Below are positions 1-5,360 of a stretch of DNA of 5,518 nt, one piece after another. Source of the DNA: Hyphomicrobiales bacterium (GTDB lineage Bacteria > Pseudomonadota > Alphaproteobacteria > Rhizobiales > Beijerinckiaceae). A program made the position numbers and the translations under genes. Location of the stretch: the NCBI GenBank assembly GCA_028290085.1, contig JAQGKN010000142.1, positions 1 through 5,518 on the forward strand, in the 5' to 3' direction. Within the stretch, counting starts at the first letter, position 1. Every line of letters starts with the position of its first letter. The notes under the pieces were generated by a model. That model worked only from the letters and a program-made list of their open reading frames with translations, was not told the DNA's origin and made no database searches.

Positions 1-98
1 TAGAAATCGGCGATGGAGTCTGCACGCGTGATCGTGGGCGTGGCGCAGGCCAGCGCAACGCAGAGTGCGCTGAGCGGCACTTTCATGAATGAGTGCAT
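1..98 (-). CDS. Secreted solute-binding protein, N-terminal fragment (probably tripartite tricarboxylate transporter receptor type)
   Basis: Only the first 32 codons lie in the window; the gene runs off the left edge. From the ATG at 98 the protein begins MHSFMK, then a hydrophobic stretch VPLSALCVALACA, then TITRADSIADFY. This is a classic Sec signal peptide: a short basic n-region, a roughly 13-residue hydrophobic core, and a likely signal peptidase I cut after the Ala of TRA. The mature start, D-S-I-A-D-F-Y, resembles the beginning of periplasmic receptors of the tripartite tricarboxylate transporter (Bug/TctC-like) group, but that rests on a few residues. Start 98 is preferred because GGGAGGA sits 6 bases upstream; the in-frame ATG at 86 would also leave an intact signal peptide. 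The gene follows the CYTH-CHAD gene on the same strand with a 72-base gap. Export is well supported; the exact family is a guess. Confidence 0.6.
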   Translation of the reverse strand, partial: MHSFMKVPLSALCVALACATPTITRADSIADF

Positions 99-104
99 TC
101 CAAA

Positions 105-111
105 TCCTCCC
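105..111 (-). promoter_or_regulatory. Ribosome binding site deciding the start of the solute-binding protein
   Basis: On the minus strand GGGAGGA lies 6 bases before the ATG at 98 and 18 bases before the in-frame ATG at 86. The spacing favours the start at 98. Confidence 0.6.
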
Positions 112-126
112 GGCATTTTTCTGGGA

Positions 127-155
127 GAATAGACCGGTTCGCGTTTACACGCCAA
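127..155 (-). promoter_or_regulatory. Candidate sigma-70 promoter for the secreted protein gene
   Basis: In the 72-base gap after the CYTH-CHAD stop, the minus strand carries TTGGCG (150-155), a 17-base spacer and CTATTC (127-132). This resembles the TTGACN-N17-CTATAT pattern described for alphaproteobacterial housekeeping promoters, with mismatches in both boxes. Transcription would begin near 120, leaving a leader of about 22 bases that contains the ribosome binding site. It would let the secreted protein be expressed separately from the gene upstream. This is a by-eye match only, and such matches are common by chance. Confidence 0.3.
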
Positions 156-170
156 TGGCTGCGGTGTGCG

Positions 171-1670
171 TTATTCCACCCAGGCGCGGGGCGCTGCCGC
201 AAAGTCCTTGTACGCATCCCGGGCGTCGTCGATCAGCTTGCTTTCCTTGCGTGCGTGGCGCGTGGCAGCATTCTTGGCCGCCTGTTCGAGGTCCTCGCCG
301 TTGTAGTCGCCCACGAGAGCGCGCGCGGTCTCCTGGGCGACATGCGCGTCGTTCAATTGCCCGAGCGTCGCCTGAAGTGCCTTCAAGGCCTTCAGATATT
401 TTTTGTGCGATCCGCGGCGGCCGCCTGTCAGGATTCGCTCGGTCAGCTCGCAGACGTAGAAAAAACTCTTGGCCTGGATGCGAATTTTGTGGCGATCCTC
501 AGCGTCCAGATTGGAGATATGAGCGCCGCGTGCGAGAAGTTTTCGGTCCCATCGCGCGCATTCCAGCAGACAAATATCCTGAAATGTCCCACGTGACTGT
601 TTGCGCGGTCGTTGTGTGGTCCATGGGCCGCATTCGAGCCATTGGCCGAAGTCGAGAAGCAGACGGCGATAGCGGGCTGAACCGAAGGCCTCGATGACGC
701 GTTCATAGGCATTGGCACGGTTCTCAGTCATGCTTTGCGCGATGCCAGCCGTCTTTCGATGGGCCGCGAAATCGCTGCTCATCACATCGAGATCGCGCGC
801 CATGCCGAGCACGCGCGAGAGCCACTTGAATTCGTCGCGTAGCCCCGGCAGTGCCTCGTCCTTTACGTGGCGTGCAAAGACACGCAGCACAGCACGGAGG
901 CGCCGCACGGCGGTACGAGTCTGATGCAGGGCTTCGGGATCGCGCGTAGCCACGAGGATTGGCTCATTGACCATAAGATGGCAGAGGCAGGCCTTGCAGA
1001 GCGCACGAAAGCCCTCGGATAAAGGCATATCTGCGCGCAGGCCTGGCTTCGGCGGTTCCGTATCGGGGCCGCTGCGGCCTTCGGCGAGCCTGTGCCCGGT
1101 GTGGCTCTTGGGCAGAAAATCAAGCTTGAGCGGAAGGGCCGCGACGAAGGCCTGCGCAACGAAGAAGAGACCGCGCGGTGCGCCTTGCTTCAGCTCGAAT
1201 TCGACCTCGCAGAGTGACGCGCTGGCCTCGCCCGCGACCACGCGGCCCCGATCCAGACTGATTTCAATGAGGCTGCCGTCGTGCTCGACGTTCCACAATC
1301 GGCGATCGACCTCGGTCAGGAAGACGGGCGCGAGATGTTTTGCATAGCCCTTCCTGAAAAGAACCGCGTTGGCGCTGGCCTTCTTCAGGCATTTGACATT
1401 TGGCTGGTCGACATCGACGTCACATTCCCATTCGTGGCGGCCTATGCCCTCCGCGATGGCCTTGATCGTCTGGATGTGTCGCTCGCCGATGGTGCGGATG
1501 CGCCAGACAAATCCGTTTTTTCGCAATTCGGCCTGGGGCGTGTCGAAATAAACGGAGTGCAGGAAATTTTCCTCCGACTCCAGCGCCGCGGTGAGAAGCG
1601 GATGCTCCTCAAGGTGAGCGATGGCGTCAGGCGGAATTTGAAACTTCAGCTCGACTTCACGGTCCTGCAT
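171..1670 (-). CDS. CYTH and CHAD domain-containing protein (triphosphate/polyphosphate binding)
   Basis: A 499-residue protein with two domains. Residues 1 to about 200 form a CYTH (triphosphate tunnel) domain: the ExExK signature is E5-V-E7-L-K9, followed by YFDT (41-44), paired basic residues R57 and R59, T68-K70, HEWE (79-82), EVDRR (120-124) and EVEFEL (155-160). These charged residues are the kind that line the tunnel and bind triphosphate and metal in the family. Residues about 215-490 form a CHAD domain, a helical His/Arg/Lys-rich module that binds polyphosphate: LHQTR and RRLR (249-259), ARDLD (291-295), HKIRI (394-398) and LGQLND (436-441). Family members are cytoplasmic, with suspected roles in phosphate or polyphosphate metabolism, but most have no proven activity. 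The frame stays open up to 1916, but the extra N-terminal residues show no domain and would overlap the divergent gene. The ATG at 1670 places ExExK at the extreme N-terminus, as is usual. No good ribosome binding site precedes it; 1727 is an alternative start. No polyphosphate kinase is in view. Confidence 0.88.
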   Translation of the reverse strand: MQDREVELKFQIPPDAIAHLEEHPLLTAALESEENFLHSVYFDTPQAELRKNGFVWRIRTIGERHIQTIKAIAEGIGRHEWECDVDVDQPNVKCLKKASANAVLFRKGYAKHLAPVFLTEVDRRLWNVEHDGSLIEISLDRGRVVAGEASASLCEVEFELKQGAPRGLFFVAQAFVAALPLKLDFLPKSHTGHRLAEGRSGPDTEPPKPGLRADMPLSEGFRALCKACLCHLMVNEPILVATRDPEALHQTRTAVRRLRAVLRVFARHVKDEALPGLRDEFKWLSRVLGMARDLDVMSSDFAAHRKTAGIAQSMTENRANAYERVIEAFGSARYRRLLLDFGQWLECGPWTTQRPRKQSRGTFQDICLLECARWDRKLLARGAHISNLDAEDRHKIRIQAKSFFYVCELTERILTGGRRGSHKKYLKALKALQATLGQLNDAHVAQETARALVGDYNGEDLEQAAKNAATRHARKESKLIDDARDAYKDFAAAPRAWVE

Positions 1671-1859
1671 CTGATGTTCCGGCTCCGGCTCACGCGTGTC
1701 AGTGGGCACGCCCCGATACTCTATCATATCTCTCGCGTTGCCATCGAAGCTTCGTTTGACTGAGATGCGTGACAGGGGCGTGACCGATTGAGCTTCAGCA
1801 TTGCTTGCGGCACCAAAAGACTTCATTCTGGCGATACAAGAAACGAATGGGAGATTGGA
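1671..1859. promoter_or_regulatory. Divergent intergenic region between the CYTH-CHAD and amidohydrolase genes
   Basis: This 189-base spacer must hold the promoters for two divergent genes. Toward the CYTH-CHAD gene the minus strand carries TATGAT (1723-1728), a good -10 box, without a convincing -35 at 16-18 bases. It would give a leader of about 45 bases to the start at 1670. A perfect 10-base palindrome, CGAAGCTTCG, sits at 1745-1754, just upstream of that box, where an operator could lie. Toward the amidohydrolase I see no -35/-10 pair I would defend; TTGCTT (1801-1806) followed 17 bases later by CATTCT is a poor match. No regulator gene is encoded in the window. Confidence 0.35.
1849..1853 (+). 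promoter_or_regulatory. Ribosome binding site deciding the amidohydrolase start
   Basis: GGGAG lies 6 bases before the ATG at 1860. This selects 1860 over the in-frame TTG at 1788, which has no such site and would add 24 residues without homology to the family. Confidence 0.7.
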
Positions 1860-2849
1860 ATGAACAAGGAAGAACGGGCCGGTGCAGGCCTGCGTCTGAT
1901 CGACGTGCATCATCATTGCGTGCTGCCGGAATATGAGCGCGCGCTTGTGCGCTCAGGCGCTGCCGATCCCTCGCGTCCCCTGCGCAAGAACAGCGATCCG
2001 GGCCAGCTCGTCGATGTCATGGCCGAGTTCGGTATGGCGGCAGCTGTTGTAAATCCCTTGTCGGTTGCGGGCGTTCATCACGGCGATGATGCCAATGCGC
2101 GCTATCTCTGCGAAACGACCGGTGAGGCACTCGCGCGTTTTGTGTCCGCCAAGCCAAGCCAGCTCGGCTTCTTCGCGCCCCTGCCGTTTCCCGATATCGA
2201 GGGTTCGCTGCGCCAGCTCGGATATGCGATGGACACGTTGCACGCCGATGGCGTGATCATGCTGACCAACCAGAATGGCGTCTATCTTGGCGATCCGCGC
2301 GGCGATGCGCTTTATGCGGAACTCGACCGCCGCAAATGCGTGGTCTTCGTGCATCCTGCGCGACCGACATTCGTGGACGGTCTGCAGCTGAAGCTGTGGG
2401 CATCCATTGTCGAATACCCGTTCGAGACGACGCGCATCGCGGCCAACCTCATCTACAATGAGGTCATGCGCAAATATCCCAACATCCGCTGGATACTCGC
2501 GCATGCGGGCGGTGCGCTGCCCTATCTCTCGCTGCGGCTGCGCTTGATGGAAGAGCAGGATCTGCACGATCCCTCATTCAGCCTGCGCGTGCCCGAGGGA
2601 ACGGCTCCTTACATCGGGCAGTTCTATTTCGATACGGCGATTGCAGGCTCGCGCGCGGCGATGGCGTGCCTGACGCAGGTGACGGAGCCCTCGCACATCA
2701 TGTTCGGCAGTGACTGGCCCTACATCGATCGCGAATATGTCGAGATCCAGATCAACGATCTGCGCACCATGCCCGAACTCGCGGGCGGCCTCTTTGAAAG
2801 CGTCGAGCGGGAGAGCGCGTTGGCGCTCTTCCCGCGTTTTCGGAGCTGA
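1860..2849 (+). CDS. Amidohydrolase family 2 protein, ACMSD-like decarboxylase
   Basis: A 329-residue TIM-barrel metal-dependent enzyme of the amidohydrolase-related group that contains aminocarboxymuconate semialdehyde decarboxylase (ACMSD), 6-methylsalicylate decarboxylase and related aromatic-acid decarboxylases. Visible metal and catalytic residues follow the ACMSD order: H17-x-H19 in LIDVHHH at the N-terminus, H165 in VFVHP, H215 in LAHAGGALPYL, and D285 in FGSDWPY. In ACMSD the first three His and the Asp bind zinc and the His in the HAGG block acts in catalysis. The segment around 130-150 (DGVIML, GVYLGDP) is also typical of the group. No signal peptide, so cytoplasmic. Length is normal for the family. 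The likely reaction is non-oxidative decarboxylation of an aromatic acid or ring-cleavage product, though hydrolysis cannot be excluded. It is the only plus-strand gene and faces the FAH gene across 13 bases, so it is not in that operon, although a shared pathway is plausible. Family assignment is firm; substrate is unknown. Confidence 0.87.
   Translation: MNKEERAGAGLRLIDVHHHCVLPEYERALVRSGAADPSRPLRKNSDPGQLVDVMAEFGMAAAVVNPLSVAGVHHGDDANARYLCETTGEALARFVSAKPSQLGFFAPLPFPDIEGSLRQLGYAMDTLHADGVIMLTNQNGVYLGDPRGDALYAELDRRKCVVFVHPARPTFVDGLQLKLWASIVEYPFETTRIAANLIYNEVMRKYPNIRWILAHAGGALPYLSLRLRLMEEQDLHDPSFSLRVPEGTAPYIGQFYFDTAIAGSRAAMACLTQVTEPSHIMFGSDWPYIDREYVEIQINDLRTMPELAGGLFESVERESALALFPRFRS
2807..2840 (+). 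terminator. Candidate intrinsic terminator inside the 3' end of the amidohydrolase gene
   Basis: GCGGGAGAGCGC (2807-2818) pairs with GCGCTC-T-TCCCGC (2823-2835) around a GTTG loop, giving a 12-bp stem with one bulged T, followed by GTTTT (2836-2840). The U-run faces the plus direction, so it would end the amidohydrolase transcript. The hairpin lies within codons for the last residues (about 316-327), and the stop codon is 9 bases beyond the centre of the T-run. The T-run is short, so efficiency is uncertain. On the minus strand the same hairpin has no U-run after it. Confidence 0.5.
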
Positions 2850-2862
2850 ATGAAAGTGGTTG

Positions 2863-3729
2863 TCAGCGGGGCGCGAGTTCGCGCACCGCGACATCCATGG
2901 TGCCAATCTTGGCGATGGTCGCGCGGATGGTGTTGCCCGGCAGAACCGGGCCGACACCTTCCGGCGTTCCGCTCATGATCACATCGCCCGGATGCAGGGT
3001 GTAGAAGGACGAGGCCCAGGAAATCAGGGTGGGTACATCGAGAATAAGATCGCGCGTGTTGGCGACCTGACGCTTTTCGCCATCGACGGTGAGTTCGAGA
3101 TCGAGGCCCGAGGGATCGCCAATTTCGTCGGCCGTGACGAAATAGGGGCCGAGCACGGTGAACGTGTCGAGCGACTTGCGCAGGCTGCGTTCCTCAGGGC
3201 CACGGATCGTCATGTCGAGACCGATGCAATAGCCCGCGACATAGGACAAAGCATCTTCGCGGCTGACGCGATCTGCCGTCTTGCCGATGACGAGGGCGAG
3301 CTCGATCTCGTGGTCGTTGCGGCGATCCGCATGGCGCATTGCGACGCCTTCGCCGCAGCCGACGACGGAGCTCGTTGCCTTCAGGAACAAGCCGACCTTC
3401 TGGATTTCGCCGACCTGATTCTGGTGATGGATCGCGGGGTCGCCGCGCGCCTCGTCGAGATGTTTCTTGTAGTTGACGGGCGCGGCGACGATCTTGCCGG
3501 GATTGGCTATGGGGCTCTGCAGGCGCAGATCTTTCAGCGCATAGACCTTGCCTTCGCGCGCAGCCGCTTCAATGGCGGGCTTCAGCATGTCGAGATGGGC
3601 GATCATCAGATCGACGCGCGGGAAGGGATAGGCGTGTTGCGGCAGTTTGCCGAAAGCCGCCGTGACATCGCGCACCTGGTCACCTTCGACCAGACCGAAT
3701 TTATTGTCGTCGAACCTGCAGATGCGCAT
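2863..3729 (-). CDS. Fumarylacetoacetate hydrolase (FAH) family protein
   Basis: A 288-residue cytoplasmic metal-dependent enzyme of the FAH superfamily. Residues about 1-70 form the small N-terminal domain and 75-285 the catalytic fold. Seen: VNYKKH (85-90), FLKATSSVVG (115-124), the metal-binding block HEIELALVIGK (140-150) with E141 and E143, D172 in GLDMTIRG as third metal ligand, KSLDTF then LGPYFVTADEIG (185-204), and GDVIMSGTPEGVG (248-260). The family splits or decarboxylates beta-diketo or 2-keto acids: fumarylacetoacetate, acylpyruvates, oxaloacetate, fumarylpyruvate, 2,4-diketo-3-deoxy sugar acids. All expected ligands are present, so the enzyme should be active; the substrate cannot be chosen from sequence. 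GGGA lies 7 bases before the ATG. The gene begins 15 bases after the aldolase stop, which supports co-transcription as the last gene of the set. It probably performs the last step, releasing central metabolites. Confidence 0.9.
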   Translation of the reverse strand: MRICRFDDNKFGLVEGDQVRDVTAAFGKLPQHAYPFPRVDLMIAHLDMLKPAIEAAAREGKVYALKDLRLQSPIANPGKIVAAPVNYKKHLDEARGDPAIHHQNQVGEIQKVGLFLKATSSVVGCGEGVAMRHADRRNDHEIELALVIGKTADRVSREDALSYVAGYCIGLDMTIRGPEERSLRKSLDTFTVLGPYFVTADEIGDPSGLDLELTVDGEKRQVANTRDLILDVPTLISWASSFYTLHPGDVIMSGTPEGVGPVLPGNTIRATIAKIGTMDVAVRELAPR

Positions 3730-3744
3730 CGCGCGTTCCCTTTT

Positions 3745-4533
3745 TCAGATCTTGCCTTCGGCCTGCATCTTCCACAAATCCCAGGCGCGATCCACCTGCA
3801 TGTCGATAACGCGCGCCGTCGTGCGTGCTTCGCCTTCGCTGAGGTAGGTGATCGGCCCGAGGCGCAGTCCCTCGGCCTGCAGGCGCGCGTTGTTTTCTGT
3901 ATAGACCGCGCGGAACACGGCCTGCCGCAATCGGTTGCCAATCACGGTCGAGCCATGGCCGCGCATCAACACGACGTTGCTGTCGCCGAGCGATTTTGCG
4001 AGGGCTGCGCCGAGCATGCTGTTGCGGATGAGCAGATCGGTCTCGTCGCCAGCGACATCGCGAATCTCGAAGATCGGCGCGCAGATGCCGATGAAGCCGC
4101 CCATGTGACAGACCGCGCGGAAGGGCAGGTTCTTCACGATGCCAAAGGGCACGACGGCGGCCGAATGCGAATGCACCACGGCCATGACGTCAGGCCGCGC
4201 GCGATAGATTTCGGCATGGATGAAGCGTTCGAGATAGACGCCGCGTCCTTGCGCATCGAAGGCGCGACCGTCGAAATCGAAGGTGACGATGTCGCTGTCG
4301 GTCACCAGGGCAGGCGCCATGTTGCGCGCGAGCAGGAAGCGGTCGGGGTGCTTGTCGTGACGCGCACTGACATGGCCGAACGCATCCACCACGCCTTCGC
4401 GGAAGAGGATTCGGTTGGCGGTCGCGATGTCGGAGAGCAGTGTGGGATCTGCCGGTGCGGAGGCTGCGTTCGTGTCGGAGATCACTTCCGCGAGCGCTGC
4501 GGGATCGTCGAGGATGGACGTGCACATCGGCAT
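3745..4533 (-). CDS. Class II aldolase/adducin family protein
   Basis: A 262-residue cytoplasmic zinc enzyme of the class II aldolase/adducin family. Seen: NRILFREGVVDAFGHVSAR (40-58), LERFIHAEIY (101-110) with candidate catalytic E102 and H106, the zinc pair H121-S-H123 in VVHSHS, and the third zinc His H193 in LMRGHGSTVIG. The family includes L-fuculose-1-phosphate and related aldolases, and also decarboxylases such as 3,4-dihydroxyphthalate decarboxylase. Sugar-phosphate aldolases usually have GN-x-S at the phosphate site; here it reads GHVS (53-56), which argues against a sugar-phosphate substrate and for a retro-aldol or decarboxylation step on a carboxylic acid (inference). The start is uncertain: GGGAG is only 3 bases before the ATG at 4533 but 9 bases before an in-frame ATG at 4527, which would drop two residues. 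It follows the SDR gene by 53 bases, a gap that holds a strong hairpin, and precedes the FAH gene by 15 bases. Confidence 0.88.
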   Translation of the reverse strand: MPMCTSILDDPAALAEVISDTNAASAPADPTLLSDIATANRILFREGVVDAFGHVSARHDKHPDRFLLARNMAPALVTDSDIVTFDFDGRAFDAQGRGVYLERFIHAEIYRARPDVMAVVHSHSAAVVPFGIVKNLPFRAVCHMGGFIGICAPIFEIRDVAGDETDLLIRNSMLGAALAKSLGDSNVVLMRGHGSTVIGNRLRQAVFRAVYTENNARLQAEGLRLGPITYLSEGEARTTARVIDMQVDRAWDLWKMQAEGKI

Positions 4534-4536
4534 TCA

Positions 4537-4541
4537 CTCCC
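4537..4541 (-). promoter_or_regulatory. Ribosome binding site of the aldolase gene, ambiguous between two starts
   Basis: GGGAG is 3 bases from the ATG at 4533 and 9 bases from the ATG at 4527. Three bases is tight, so the second Met may be the true start. It lies 9 bases downstream of the intergenic hairpin in the transcript. Confidence 0.5.
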
Positions 4542-4550
4542 AATTACGAA

Positions 4551-4577
4551 GCAGGGCCCGAAGCAATCGGGCCCTGC
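4551..4577 (-). terminator. Perfect 11-bp hairpin between the SDR and aldolase genes (attenuator or RNA-stability element)
   Basis: Arms 4551-4561 (GCAGGGCCCGA on the plus strand) and 4567-4577 (TCGGGCCCTGC) are exact reverse complements around a 5-base loop. In the transcript the hairpin starts 9 bases after the SDR stop codon. The RNA after the stem reads UUCGUAAUU, a broken U-run, so this looks like a weak or partial intrinsic terminator rather than a full stop. It may reduce read-through into the aldolase and FAH genes, or protect the 3' end of the SDR message. The plus direction has no U-run after the stem. Confidence 0.6.
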
Positions 4578-4586
4578 GCTTAAACA

Positions 4587-5339
4587 TCATTCGTTGCCGG
4601 GCATCAATGCTGAACAGCCGCCGTCGACGAACAGGTCCGTACCGGCGATGAAGTCGGAATCGTCGGAAACCAGGAAGAGGATGGCGCGTGCGAGATCGAT
4701 CGGCAGGCCGGGGCGCTTGCGCAGATTGACGACGGGCCGCGTCGGATCGAAATCGGCCTTGCCGACGGGTGAGCCGATCTTGTTGGGCACCACGCTATTG
4801 ACGCGGATGTTGTGCGGCGCAAGCTGAATGGCCATGGAGCGCGTGAGATTCACGACGCCGCCCTTGGCCGCGGTATAGCCGATGGCGCGGTTGCGGCCGT
4901 AATAGCCCGACGTCGAGCTAACGTTGACGATCTTGCCGCCATTGCCCGCTTCAATCATCGCCTTCGCGGCATTCTTGCCGAAGAGGAAAGGCGCGGTAAG
5001 CGTGATCGCGATGGTGCGGTTCCACTCTTCCGTCGTGATCTCCAGCATGTGCTTGTTGTCGGAGATCGCTGCGTTGTTGACGAGAATGTCGAGGCGGCCG
5101 AAGGCGGCGACGACGCCCTTCACGGCGGCTTCGATGTCGGCTTCCTTGGCGACGTCGCAAACGAACGCCTGTGCCTTGCCTCCGGATGCGACGATGTCGG
5201 CTGCGACTTTTTCAGCGCGTGCCTTGTCGAGATCGACGACCGCGATGCTGGCTCCTTCGGAGGCAAGCAGCTTGGAGACTTCTTCACCGATGTTGCGGCC
5301 TGCGCCCGTGACGATGGCGACTTGTCCTGCGAGTTTCAT
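4587..5339 (-). CDS. Short-chain dehydrogenase/reductase (SDR) family oxidoreductase
   Basis: A 250-residue classical SDR with a single Rossmann domain, the normal length. The nucleotide-binding loop is TGAGRNIG (11-18). D36 at the end of the second strand (VVDLD) indicates NAD(H) rather than NADP(H). CDV (61-63), NNAA (88-91), catalytic S142 in NVSSTSG, and Y155-TAA-K159 complete the usual pattern; IRVNSVVP (178-185) and DGG near the C-terminus are also typical. The Asn of the catalytic tetrad, expected in a V-N-L motif, appears to be Thr here (IAITLTAPF, T113). The likely role is NAD-dependent oxidation of a secondary alcohol or dihydrodiol to a ketone or catechol in the same pathway as the neighbours. 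The start is supported by GGGAG 7 bases upstream (5347-5351). The gene follows the ABC permease stop by 21 bases, consistent with one transcript. Family is firm, substrate unknown; many similar proteins are loosely named FabG-like. Confidence 0.9.
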   Translation of the reverse strand: MKLAGQVAIVTGAGRNIGEEVSKLLASEGASIAVVDLDKARAEKVAADIVASGGKAQAFVCDVAKEADIEAAVKGVVAAFGRLDILVNNAAISDNKHMLEITTEEWNRTIAITLTAPFLFGKNAAKAMIEAGNGGKIVNVSSTSGYYGRNRAIGYTAAKGGVVNLTRSMAIQLAPHNIRVNSVVPNKIGSPVGKADFDPTRPVVNLRKRPGLPIDLARAILFLVSDDSDFIAGTDLFVDGGCSALMPGNE

Positions 5340-5360
5340 GGAGCTTCTCCCTGTTGTTTC

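Noticed and set aside
106..128. A hairpin (UCUCCC with GGGAGG, 11-base loop) that could hide the ribosome binding site of the secreted protein gene
   Set aside because: Only 6 pairs including a terminal G-U, with a long loop. If the candidate promoter at 127-155 is used, the upstream arm is not in the transcript.
89..697. Plus-strand open frames opposite the C-terminal part of the CYTH-CHAD gene
   Set aside because: The product is Arg/Ser/Pro-rich low-complexity sequence typical of shadow frames, and the opposite strand has conserved CHAD motifs.
1788..1859. A longer amidohydrolase starting at the TTG at 1788
   Set aside because: No ribosome binding site for that start, no family similarity in the extra 24 residues, and a well-placed GGGAG for the ATG at 1860.
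1860..2849. The amidohydrolase as a fuconolactone-type lactonase, which would make a complete sugar-acid route with the SDR and FAH enzyme
   Set aside because: The VHHH, VFVHP, HAGGALPY and FGSDWPY blocks fit the ACMSD-like decarboxylase branch better than lactonases; I keep it only as a weak alternative.
2860..4827. A 655-codon open plus-strand frame opposite the FAH, aldolase and part of the SDR genes
   Set aside because: It runs codon-against-codon with the FAH and aldolase genes, which share a frame, so rarity of TTA, CTA and TCA codons in those genes keeps it open. Its product is rich in His, Asp, Arg and Ala with no recognisable domain, it lacks a ribosome binding site I can defend, and the opposite strand has clear enzymes with intact motifs.
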